Below, piece by piece: positions 39,923-47,673 of a stretch of DNA of 64,000 nt. A program made the translations under genes and the position numbers. The stretch's first letter is position 1. Every line of letters begins with the position of its first letter. A model generated the notes under the pieces. It was not told where the DNA came from. It saw nothing but the letters and a program-made list of their open reading frames with translations, and searched no databases. Origin of the DNA: Actinopolyspora saharensis (GTDB taxonomy: Bacteria > Actinomycetota > Actinomycetes > Mycobacteriales > Pseudonocardiaceae); the NCBI RefSeq assembly GCF_900100925.1, contig NZ_FNKO01000002.1, positions 1,116,001 through 1,180,000 of the forward strand, read 5' to 3'.

Positions 39923-40766
39923 AGTTCTCACCTCCGCGTTTCCAGGCGTCGGTGACCCGCACCGCGTCCAGGGAACCGACCACGTCGTGCACGCGCACCG
40001 CCCAGGCACCCCGCTCAGCGGCCAGCGCGGAAACCGTGGCCGTTGCCACGTCACGTTCGGCCGCGGGACGGGGCGTCCCCGCGGAATCGGCCAGCACTGC
40101 TCCGAGGAAGCGCTTGCGGGACGCGCCCACGAGCACCGCGGGCCCCATCCCCAGGAAGGTTTCCAGGTTGTGCAGCAGCTGCCAGTCGTGCTCGCCGGTC
40201 TTGGCGAAGCCGAGTCCCGGATCCAGCACGAGCGATTCCTCCGCCACCCCGGCCTCCAGAGCTGCCTCGACACGCGCGGCCAGCTCGGCGCGCACCTCGG
40301 AGACCACGTCCTGGTAAACCGCCAGGGAATTCATCTCGCGGCTGTGCCCCCGCCAGTGCATGAGCACCCAGGGAACCCCCGCGTCGGCCACCGCCCCGGC
40401 CATCTCCGGGTCGGCGAGCCCCCCGGACACGTCGTTGACCAGCCCGGCTCCCGCGCGCACGGCAGCGGAAGCGACCTCGGCACGAGTCGTGTCCACGCTG
40501 ACCGGAATCCCGGCACGGCTCAGCTCGCGAATCACCGGAAGAATCCGTTCCGACTCCACCTCGGCGGCCACCCGCTCGGAACCGGGGCGGGTGGATTCCC
40601 CGCCCACGTCGACGATGTCGGCGCCCTGCTCCCACAGCTGCCTGCCGTGCGCCACGGCGGCCTCGTGGTCCAGATAGCGCCCACCGTCCGAGAAGGAGTT
40701 GTGCGTAACGTTCAACACGCCCATGACCAGGCAGCGGGACACTTCCGGCAGCCCAGCGGCCATCAT
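39915..40766 (-). CDS. folP: Dihydropteroate synthase
   Basis: FolP condenses pterin pyrophosphate with p-aminobenzoate and is the sulfonamide target. The 283-aa TIM barrel has [69 protein letters not shown] and [10 protein letters not shown]. Loop 1 reads [11 protein letters not shown] where most bacteria have NVTPDSFSDGG. The ATG overlaps the folE stop. The complete set of core motifs argues for FolP1 and against the inactive FolP2-type paralogue. Confidence 0.95.
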   Translation of the reverse strand: MMAAGLPEVSRCLVMGVLNVTHNSFSDGGRYLDHEAAVAHGRQLWEQGADIVDVGGESTRPGSERVAAEVESERILPVIRELSRAGIPVSVDTTRAEVASAAVRAGAGLVNDVSGGLADPEMAGAVADAGVPWVLMHWRGHSREMNSLAVYQDVVSEVRAELAARVEAALEAGVAEESLVLDPGLGFAKTGEHDWQLLHNLETFLGMGPAVLVGASRKRFLGAVLADSAGTPRPAAERDVATATVSALAAERGAWAVRVHDVVGSLDAVRVTDAWKRGGENFG

Positions 40767-41401
40767 TTCCCCCGAATCAACGACAGTGCCTCGGAACGGG
40801 ACGAGGCCGAGGACCGGAACACTCCGCGCACCGCCGAAGTGGTGGTGACCGAGCCCGCCTTGCGCACTCCGCGCATGCCCATGCAGAGGTGCTCGGCCTC
40901 CACCACGACGATCACTCCCCGCGGTTCCAACTTGCGGGTGAGCGCATCGGCGATCTGCGAGGTCAGTCGCTCCTGAACCTGCGGACGCTTCGCGTAGAGG
41001 TCGACCAGCCGCCCGAGCTTGGACAAGCCGGTCACCCTGCCCTGGTCATTCGGGATGTATCCGATGTGGGCCATGCCGTGGAACGGCAGCAGATGGTGCT
41101 CGCACTGGGAGTACATGGGGATGTCCCGAACCAGCACGAGCTCCTCGTGGGACTCGTCGAAAGTCCGGTCCAGCACCTCGTCCGGGTCGGTGTAGAGCCC
41201 GGTGAACAGTTCCTCGTAAGCGCGGGCGACCCGCTCCGGGGTTTCCCGCAGCCCCTCACGATCGGGGTCCTCGCCCGCGGCCAGCAGCAGTTCGCGGATC
41301 GCAGCCGCCGCTCTGGGCCTGTCGAACTTCTGATCAACGAACTCGGCGGGATCGGCGCCGAACTCGGCGTCCGGCCCCACCGGCACGCTCTCACCTGTCA
41401 C
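40763..41401 (-). CDS. folE: GTP cyclohydrolase I, FolE type
   Basis: FolE opens GTP to dihydroneopterin triphosphate, the first step of folate synthesis. The 212-aa protein has the zinc ligands in [13 protein letters not shown] (Cys and His) and in [11 protein letters not shown] (Cys). [22 protein letters not shown] and the C-terminal SEALSLI are standard. The N-terminal 25 residues are variable. It heads the overlapping folE-folP-folB-folK cluster and follows ftsH with a gap of about 70 bp, exactly as in Rv3610c-Rv3606c. Confidence 0.96.
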   Translation of the reverse strand: MTGESVPVGPDAEFGADPAEFVDQKFDRPRAAAAIRELLLAAGEDPDREGLRETPERVARAYEELFTGLYTDPDEVLDRTFDESHEELVLVRDIPMYSQCEHHLLPFHGMAHIGYIPNDQGRVTGLSKLGRLVDLYAKRPQVQERLTSQIADALTRKLEPRGVIVVVEAEHLCMGMRGVRKAGSVTTTSAVRGVFRSSASSRSEALSLIRGK

Positions 41402-41471
41402 GTGTAGTTCCCTCCACAGCGGCGCGGCATCCGGTCGTCGACCGGATGCCGCTCACCACCGGGGTCCACCG

Positions 41472-44033
41472 TCAGCGGTTCTCGGTACCGTTCCCGTTCT
41501 CGCCCGTGGTCCCCGAATCGCCTCCGGAGCTCCGTCCGGAATCCTGAGATCCCTCGGACGTGTCCTGCTCGGCTTCGGTGTTAGGTTTTCCGGTTTGCTC
41601 ACCGCTGGTCGAGCCACCCGATTCCCCGGAGGGCTGCTCGGGCTGCCCCTGCCGAATCTGCTCGGTCCGGGGACCTTCCTGCTGCACGGACTGACCGTTC
41701 TCCGGTCGTGCACCGCCCTCCCAGGAAGGCACCCAGTTGTGCTGATTCGGTGCCGGAGGCTGATAGGGCTGCCCACCGGGTGAAGTGGCCGGAGTCCACC
41801 CCGGAGGGGCACCGTAGTTCGGCGGAACACCCTGCGGAGGCTGCCCGCCCTGCGGCGGATACCCCTGCGGTGGCTGCTGCGGCTGACCGGCACCCCCCGG
41901 GTAGGGCATCTGTGCGGTCCCCGGCGGCTGGTTGCCCTGCGGCGGCTGCTGCGGCGGCTGCTGTGCCGGGTACCCCTGGGGCGGATGCCCCTGCTGCTGC
42001 TCGGAACCGTACTGCTGGCCGGGTTGCTGAGCCCCGTATCCGTTCGCTCCCGGAACGGCTCCGACCGGAGCGGGACTCGGCTGGTCGTTAACCGGCGGCG
42101 GCCACGGCTCGCCGCGCTCCATCGCCAGTTCGCCAGGTGTCTTGATCGGCGGCTTGTCCGAGGGAGTACGACCACCGAAGTCGTTGAACGCGGTGATCCG
42201 CGGACGCTTCTCGACCTCGGCGAAGATCCGCTCCAGATCGGCGCGGTTGAGCGTCTCCTTCTCGAGGACCTCCCGGACGAGGTTGTCGAGTACGTCCCGG
42301 TAGGTGCTCAGGATCTCCCAGGCCTCGGTGTGCGCGGCCTCGATGAGCTTGCGCACCTCTTCGTCGATCTCGTGGGCCACTTCCAGGGAGTAGTTCGGCT
42401 GCTGCCCGGCGGAACGGCCGAGGAAGGGATCGCCCTCCTCCTTCCCGTACTTCACCGCGCCCAAGCGGGCCGTCATGCCGTACTCGGTGACCATCGCGCG
42501 GGCGATCTTCGTCGCCTGCTCGATGTCGCTGGAGGCACCCGTGGTCGGCTCGTGGAAGATCAGCTCCTCGGAGGAGCGGCCACCGAGCGCGAAGACGAGA
42601 CGTCCGATCATCTCCGAACGGGTCATCATGTCCTTGTCGTCCTCCGGGACGACAAGGGCGTGCCCGCCGGTCTTGCCCCTGGGCAGGATCGTGAGCTTGT
42701 AGACCGGCTCCAGGTCCGGCATGGCCCAGGCGGCCAGGGCGTGCCCGCCCTCGTGATAAGCGGTGATCTTCTTGTCCCGCTCCGAGATGACCTTGTTCTT
42801 GCGCCGTGGACCACCGATCACGCGGTCCACCGACTCCTCGAGGGCCGCCCCGGTAATCAGCTGCGCGTTCTCCCGCGCGGTGAGCAGCGCCGCCTCGTTG
42901 ACCACGTTCTCGAGGTCGGCGCCGGAGAAACCGACCGTGCGCTTGGCCAAACCGTCCAGATCGACGTCCGGGGCGAGCGGCTTGCCCTTGGAGTGCACGT
43001 TCAGGATCGCACGCCTGCCGCGCAGGTCGGGGGCGGCGACCGGGATCTGGCGGTCGAAGCGGCCCGGGCGCAGCAGGGCTGGGTCGAGGATGTCCGAGCG
43101 GTTCGTCGCGGCGATCAGGATGATCCCGCCCCGCGAGTCGAAGCCGTCCATCTCGACCAGCAGCTGGTTCAGCGTCTGCTCGCGCTCGTCGTGGCCACCA
43201 CCGACACCGGCACCACGCTGCCTGCCGACGGCGTCGATCTCGTCGACGAAGACGATGCAGGGCGCGTTCTGCTTGGCCTGCTCGAACAGATCCCGCACCC
43301 GGGAGGCACCGACACCGACGAACATCTCGACGAAGTCCGAGCCGGAGATCGAGTAGAAGGGCACTCCGGCCTCACCCGCCACGGCACGGGCCAGCAACGT
43401 CTTGCCCGTTCCCGGCGGACCGTCGAGCAGCACGCCCTTCGGGATCTTCGCGCCCAGAGCCTGGTAGCGCGTCGGGTACTGCAGGAAGTCCTTGATCTCG
43501 TGCAGTTCCTCGACCGCCTCGTCGGCACCGGCGACATCGCCGAACAACGTCTTGGGCATGTCCTTGGTGAACTGCTTCGCCTTGGACTTGCCGAAGTTCA
43601 GCACCTTGCTGCCGCCGCCCTGGGCGTTGTTCATCATCCACATCACCAGCAGGACCAGCAGTCCCACCGGGATGAGGTAGAGCAGCAACTGACTCCAGAT
43701 GGAGCTCTGGGACACCTCGGTGTTCCAGTTGGAGACGCCTGACTGCTCTATCCGGTTGACTATGTCCTCGTTGGCCCCGGTCGGATACTTGGTGATGATC
43801 CGGTTGCTGCCCTGAACCTGGACGCCGTCGTTCAGAGTCAGCCTCAGCCGCTGTTCTTTGTCCTCGATAGTGGCTTCCGCCACGTTGCCCTGCGATATCT
43901 GCTGCAGTGCCGTCGAGGTGGATACGTCCTGATAGCCACGCGTGTCGTCGAAGAGCACGCTGAAGGCGTAGAACAGCAGCAACACCGCCAACAGCCACAG
44001 CAGCGGGTTGCGGAGCAGGCGCTTTCGGTCCAT
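41472..44033 (-). CDS. ftsH: ATP-dependent zinc metalloprotease FtsH with extended low-complexity tail
   Basis: A membrane-bound AAA+ protease that degrades misfolded and regulatory proteins; 853 aa. Two transmembrane segments (about residues 9-27 and 108-128) flank an external domain. The AAA+ module has Walker A GPPGTGKT near 205, Walker [12 protein letters not shown] and the [12 protein letters not shown]. The protease site is HEGGH ([12 protein letters not shown], about 430) with a third ligand further on. From about residue 640 the protein is a roughly 200-residue Pro/Gln/Gly-rich, then Ser/Glu/Gly-rich tail, longer than in most homologues. Confidence 0.96.
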   Translation of the reverse strand: MDRKRLLRNPLLWLLAVLLLFYAFSVLFDDTRGYQDVSTSTALQQISQGNVAEATIEDKEQRLRLTLNDGVQVQGSNRIITKYPTGANEDIVNRIEQSGVSNWNTEVSQSSIWSQLLLYLIPVGLLVLLVMWMMNNAQGGGSKVLNFGKSKAKQFTKDMPKTLFGDVAGADEAVEELHEIKDFLQYPTRYQALGAKIPKGVLLDGPPGTGKTLLARAVAGEAGVPFYSISGSDFVEMFVGVGASRVRDLFEQAKQNAPCIVFVDEIDAVGRQRGAGVGGGHDEREQTLNQLLVEMDGFDSRGGIILIAATNRSDILDPALLRPGRFDRQIPVAAPDLRGRRAILNVHSKGKPLAPDVDLDGLAKRTVGFSGADLENVVNEAALLTARENAQLITGAALEESVDRVIGGPRRKNKVISERDKKITAYHEGGHALAAWAMPDLEPVYKLTILPRGKTGGHALVVPEDDKDMMTRSEMIGRLVFALGGRSSEELIFHEPTTGASSDIEQATKIARAMVTEYGMTARLGAVKYGKEEGDPFLGRSAGQQPNYSLEVAHEIDEEVRKLIEAAHTEAWEILSTYRDVLDNLVREVLEKETLNRADLERIFAEVEKRPRITAFNDFGGRTPSDKPPIKTPGELAMERGEPWPPPVNDQPSPAPVGAVPGANGYGAQQPGQQYGSEQQQGHPPQGYPAQQPPQQPPQGNQPPGTAQMPYPGGAGQPQQPPQGYPPQGGQPPQGVPPNYGAPPGWTPATSPGGQPYQPPAPNQHNWVPSWEGGARPENGQSVQQEGPRTEQIRQGQPEQPSGESGGSTSGEQTGKPNTEAEQDTSEGSQDSGRSSGGDSGTTGENGNGTENR

Positions 44034-44371
44034 TCACTTGCGGCCGCCGAGCGGCCTCGACCCTCCCTGACTGTCACGTCGGGTGGTGGCGGGCGTCCAT
44101 TCAACGTCCACCCCCGGTTCAGCCCAGCGTACCGTCCGCGACAGCGACAAACTGCGCGAACCGAACCACAGGCCCTCCAGGGTACCCGCCCCTGGAGTTC
44201 AACGGGTCACACGCCGGATTAGTTCCAACCACCTCCCGCGGAGGTGGCACAACGCACCGACGGTGGCCGACAGGAGTCGCCCGACCCATCGTCACCGGTG
44301 CGAGGATACCGCCGGGCGCCTCGTCCCTTCCGGTTGTACCCGTTACGGGGACGGCTCGGGAACCGCGCCGC
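44034..44371 (-). other. Gap between hpt and ftsH
   Basis: 338 bp without a supportable gene. It should hold the ftsH promoter on the minus strand; I could not identify convincing -35/-10 boxes or a strong hairpin. Confidence 0.5.
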
Positions 44372-44929
44372 TCACACCCCCGAGGTGTAGACCTTCGGAT
44401 CAAGACTACCGATGTAGGGGAGATCGCGGTAACGTTCCGCGAAGTCGAGCCCGTAGCCGACGACGAACTCGTTCGGGATGTCGAAACCGACGTACCGGAC
44501 GGGAACCTCGACCTGGACCGCATCGGGCTTGCGCAGCAGAGTGCATACCTCGAGGGAGGCGGGACCGCGCGCGGCGAGGTTCTTCAGCAGCCAGGACAGC
44601 GTGAGCCCCGAATCGATGATGTCCTCGACGACCAGCACGTGCTTGCCCGCTATGTCCCGGTCCAGGTCCTTCAGGATGCGGACGACCCCGGAGGACGAGG
44701 TCGACGAACCGTACGAGCTGACCGCCATGAACTCCAGCTGAGCCGGTGACGGAAGCGCCCGGGCCAGATCGGTCATCACCATGACGGCGCCCTTGAGCAC
44801 CCCTACGAGCACCAGATCGCCTCCCTGCAGGTGCCCGTAGTCCTCATCGATCTGTTTGGCCAGCTCGGTGACCTTGTCGTTGATCTGCTGCTCGGATATG
44901 AGCACGGAGGCAATGTCGCCGTCGTACAC
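44372..44929 (-). CDS. hpt: Hypoxanthine(-guanine) phosphoribosyltransferase
   Basis: This enzyme salvages hypoxanthine and guanine to IMP and GMP using PRPP. The 185-aa protein carries [19 protein letters not shown], the flexible-loop [11 protein letters not shown], and the PRPP motif [16 protein letters not shown] near residue 105. [29 protein letters not shown] is the purine-binding end. The GTG at 44929 is preferred because GAGGGGAAG lies just before it; a GTG at 44965 is possible. It follows tilS with only about 30 bp between, so they are probably co-transcribed. Confidence 0.94.
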   Translation of the reverse strand: MYDGDIASVLISEQQINDKVTELAKQIDEDYGHLQGGDLVLVGVLKGAVMVMTDLARALPSPAQLEFMAVSSYGSSTSSSGVVRILKDLDRDIAGKHVLVVEDIIDSGLTLSWLLKNLAARGPASLEVCTLLRKPDAVQVEVPVRYVGFDIPNEFVVGYGLDFAERYRDLPYIGSLDPKVYTSGV

Positions 44930-44961
44930 GGCCCGGCTTCCCCTCTCGATTGGGTTGATGT

Positions 44962-45963
44962 TCACCCGTCGCTCGATCGTTGGTCGATTCCGCGACCCCT
45001 GCATTCCACCAGAAGAGTGCCGCGAGCTCGAATCAGCTCGTACCCTCCGGGCAGAGCGTGACCACCCTGTCCCCGCCAGTCACCGACCAAGGCGTCGGCC
45101 GCCCGCAGATGGGAGTCGCTGAGCTCGGGAACCCCGCACTCCGAGAGCCAGTTCCGCAACACCCGCCTGCGTACCGCGGGCGGATGACCGGAGAGCGCAC
45201 GCGCGTCGAGTCCTTCGGCGCCACGCACCCGCTCGCGAGCTTCCTCCGCGACCGAGTCCAGCGCGTCCGCGTCCTCGCGCAGCTGCGCGGCGGTTCGGGA
45301 CAGCGCGGACGCAACACCACCCTGCAGCACCTCCTCCATGAGGGGCAACACCTCGGAGCGAAGACGTACCCTGGTGAAACGGGAATCCGAGTTGTGCGGA
45401 TCCCGCCAGGGAACCAGCCCCAGCTCGGAGCAGGCCGCCTCGGTGGTTCCGCGGGAAACCCCCAGGAACGGGCGGGCCCACGGCGCGTCCAACGGCCGCA
45501 TCCCCGCGATCGACCGCGCTCCCGACCCCCTTCCCAGACCGAGCAGCACCGTCTCGGCCTGATCGTCGAGGGTGTGGCCGAGCAGCACGAGCGACCCCTC
45601 AGGACGATACCGCCGCAGCACCGCGTAGCGGGCGCGGCGCGCGGCGGCCTCCGCACCTCCCGCACCACCCGGCTGAACCCGGACCGTGTCCACCTGGGAA
45701 AACCCCAGGTCAACCAGCTGTTCGGCAGCACGGGCCGCGACCTCGGCCGACCCCTCCTGCATCCCGTGATCCACGACAACGCCGTGAACGGGGACACCCC
45801 GGCGACGCGCGAAGTACGCGGTCGCCGCGGCCAGTGCGAGCGAGTCCGGGCCGCCGGAACAGGCCACCACCGGAGGAAAGCTCCGGTGCGCGGCGGCCTC
45901 CTCCGAGTCGAGCAACCGACGCACCGCGACACGAATCTCACTCACACAGGCGGGTGGGGACAC
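44962..45963 (-). CDS. tilS: tRNA(Ile)-lysidine synthetase
   Basis: TilS puts lysidine on C34 of the CAU-anticodon tRNA-Ile, converting its decoding to AUA. The 333-aa N-type ATP pyrophosphatase has the P-loop [16 protein letters not shown] near residue 35, [31 protein letters not shown] and [15 protein letters not shown]. The C-terminal substrate-binding part (about 230-333) is short, as in other actinobacteria. The GTG start at 45963 lies 35 bp after the metalloprotease stop. It forms a run with hpt and the metalloprotease, as Rv3626c-Rv3624c. Confidence 0.94.
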   Translation of the reverse strand: MSPPACVSEIRVAVRRLLDSEEAAAHRSFPPVVACSGGPDSLALAAATAYFARRRGVPVHGVVVDHGMQEGSAEVAARAAEQLVDLGFSQVDTVRVQPGGAGGAEAAARRARYAVLRRYRPEGSLVLLGHTLDDQAETVLLGLGRGSGARSIAGMRPLDAPWARPFLGVSRGTTEAACSELGLVPWRDPHNSDSRFTRVRLRSEVLPLMEEVLQGGVASALSRTAAQLREDADALDSVAEEARERVRGAEGLDARALSGHPPAVRRRVLRNWLSECGVPELSDSHLRAADALVGDWRGQGGHALPGGYELIRARGTLLVECRGRGIDQRSSDG

Positions 45964-45998
45964 GCGCTCATTCTCCCACCGCGCCCCTCAGGAACCGC

Positions 45999-47171
45999 TC
46001 AGCCGTGCACCCTGCGCAACCAGGCGGGGGGATCCGAGATCTCGGCGCGGCTCGGCAGGTTGTCCGGGCGGGCCCACACGGCGTTGAACCCCTCCATGCC
46101 CACGGCCCCGACCACGTGCCGCGTGAACTCGGCGCCCTTCGCGTACTGCTTGATCTTCGCGTCCACGCCGAGCAGGCTGCGCAGCAGCCTGTCCAGCAAA
46201 CCACCACCGGAACGGCGCCGGGTGAACCGCTCCCTGATGGTGTGCACGCTCGGGACCACCCGAGGCCCCACCGCGTCCATCACGTGATCGGCGTGCCCCT
46301 CCAGCAGCGTGGAAACGGCGATGATCCTGTCCAGCGCGGCGCGCTGGGACGGGCTCTGCAGCAGCTCCACGACACCGAGCATCCCCGGGCTCGTGTCGGA
46401 CTCACCGGAACGCCCCGAACGCACCTCGCGAACGGCCGAGGGCAGCCTGCCGAACAACTCCCCGGTGGAGCCGTCCATCGCACTCATCAGCTCACCGACG
46501 CTGTTCGCGAAGTACTCGCGCAACCAGGGAACCGCGTTGAACTGCAGCCGGTGGGTGGACTCGTGCAGGCACACCCACATGTGGAAGTCCTCCTCGGGAA
46601 CTTCCAGGGCGCGCTGGGCGGCCACGATGTTCGGTGCCACCAGCAGCAGTCGCCCCGCCCCGCTAGCCCCAGGAGCAGCTGGCGCGAAGGGATCGTACTG
46701 ACCGAGCACCTTGGTGCCGAGGTAAGCCAGCACCACTCCGGCCTGAATCCCGGCGCCCCTGCTGTTTATGGTCGCCAACAGCTCGTTGGACCCCTCCGAA
46801 TCGGCTCCGGAGGTGTTGGCGAAGGCGACGTCGGTCAGCTCGGCCAGACCACGACCCGCGCCGCGCAGCCAACCGGGGCGATCCACCACGTCACCGGACT
46901 CGATCGGGAGCTCGCCCCCCAGACCGGTCAGCTCGCGCACGTGCGTCTCGGCACCCGCGCTGAACTCGCGCAGACTCGCGACCGTGGTCGCGGCCTCGGC
47001 CCGGGAGATCTCCGGACCCGGTTTGAGCAGCCGGCCCGCCGTGTTCACGGCCGTGTCCCAGTCGACGGCACCGGTGCCGAGCCCCTCGGTGGAACCGGCA
47101 CGTTGCGCGGTGGTGTACCCGCTCCCCTGGCGGCGCGGCGGCACGGAAAGCGCGGACGCACGAACATTCAC
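45999..47171 (-). CDS. Zinc-dependent metalloprotease (Rv3626c/DUF2342 type)
   Basis: A 390-aa actinobacterial protein of the coenzyme F420 biosynthesis-associated/DUF2342 family. The zinc motif HESTH lies in WVCLHESTHRLQFNAVPWLREY near residue 205, with a likely third ligand in STLLEGHADHVMDAVGP near residue 290. No signal peptide or membrane segment is seen. The start needs care: the frame stays open to 47534 through repeat DNA, but GTG at 47171 has a TAGGGT -10 box 7 nt upstream and begins where family proteins begin. Its physiological substrate is unknown. It lies between dacB and tilS as in mycobacteria. Confidence 0.85.
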   Translation of the reverse strand: MNVRASALSVPPRRQGSGYTTAQRAGSTEGLGTGAVDWDTAVNTAGRLLKPGPEISRAEAATTVASLREFSAGAETHVRELTGLGGELPIESGDVVDRPGWLRGAGRGLAELTDVAFANTSGADSEGSNELLATINSRGAGIQAGVVLAYLGTKVLGQYDPFAPAAPGASGAGRLLLVAPNIVAAQRALEVPEEDFHMWVCLHESTHRLQFNAVPWLREYFANSVGELMSAMDGSTGELFGRLPSAVREVRSGRSGESDTSPGMLGVVELLQSPSQRAALDRIIAVSTLLEGHADHVMDAVGPRVVPSVHTIRERFTRRRSGGGLLDRLLRSLLGVDAKIKQYAKGAEFTRHVVGAVGMEGFNAVWARPDNLPSRAEISDPPAWLRRVHG

Positions 47172-47178
47172 AGGACTG

Positions 47179-47184
47179 ACCCTA
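47179..47184 (-). promoter_or_regulatory. -10 box of leaderless metalloprotease promoter
   Basis: TAGGGT on the minus strand, 7 nt before GTG at 47171. It supports this start over the repeat-derived upstream extension. Confidence 0.5.
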
Positions 47185-47259
47185 CCCCCACGCGAGCTCA
47201 CCAGCGAACCTTTTGGAGAGTAGGCGGCTCCTGCTGCGTAGCGGTGCGGGTGGCGGAAC

Positions 47260-47346
47260 CTCAGTCGGCGCCCGGCTGCGGGTGCCCCGACATCGGGTAG
47301 CGACCTACACAACGTCGGGCCCGTCCTCGCCGGGCACTCGACTGAG
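47260..47346 (+). repeat. Structured repeat unit, copy A (87-nt hairpin)
   Basis: Stem 1 is CTCAGTCG/CGACTGAG (47260-47267 with 47339-47346). Stem 2 is GCCCGGC/GCCGGGC (47270-47276 with 47329-47335). Stem 3 is CCCGAC/GTCGGG (47286-47291 with 47314-47319). The loop carries GTAGCGACCTAC. It is followed by GAGAACCC, GGTGCCGACTGC and CAGGCTCACAGCGCCTG. Confidence 0.8.
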
Positions 47347-47444
47347 AACCCCCGGCGGTGCCGACTGCTCAGGCTCACAGCGCCTGCGTTGGGGTGGCAG
47401 GCTTCTCGGGGCCTCGGTTGTCGTAGGTGGTTGCGTGGCGGAAC

Positions 47445-47530
47445 CTCGGTCGGCGCCTTGCTGTGTTGGGCCGCTCTTGAGTAGCGACCTACGCGGCGAG
47501 CGGCCCGGCCTTGCAATGCATCCGACTCAC
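47445..47530 (+). repeat. Structured repeat unit, copy B (divergent stems, same fold)
   Basis: Stem 1 is GGTCG/CGACT (47448-47452 with 47523-47527, one G.U). Stem 2 is GCCTTGC/GCAATGC (47455-47461 with 47513-47519, six of seven pairs). Stem 3 is GGGCCGCTC/GAGCGGCCC (47468-47476 with 47498-47506). The loop again carries GTAGCGACCTAC although the stem 3 sequence is unrelated to copy A. Confidence 0.72.
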
Positions 47531-47576
47531 GCACCGGATGTTCTCGTCCTGATTAGGCTCGCAAGCACTTACCTTG

Positions 47577-47651
47577 GGCGGCTCCTGCTGCGTAGCGGTG
47601 CGGGTGGCGGAACCTCAGTCGGCGCCCGGCTGCGGATGACCCGACATCGGG
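47577..47651 (+). repeat. Truncated repeat copy C
   Basis: 75 bp matching 47223-47297 with two mismatches (begins GGCGGCTCCTGCTGCG). It stops just before the conserved loop and abuts the dacB 3' end. Confidence 0.75.
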
Positions 47652-47673
47652 GATCGACGGCGGGACACCGGGT

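Larger units (their letters stand above)
47172..47673 (+). other. dacB-metalloprotease intergenic region filled with structured repeats
   Basis: There is no supported gene in these 502 bp. From 47223 to 47651 the plus strand carries repeat-family DNA: full hairpin copy A (47260-47346), full hairpin copy B (47445-47530), and the start of a third copy that breaks off after the GACATCGGG box (47651). A 75-bp stretch at 47223-47297 recurs at 47577-47651 with two mismatches. Here the family reads opposite to both flanking genes. Confidence 0.7.
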
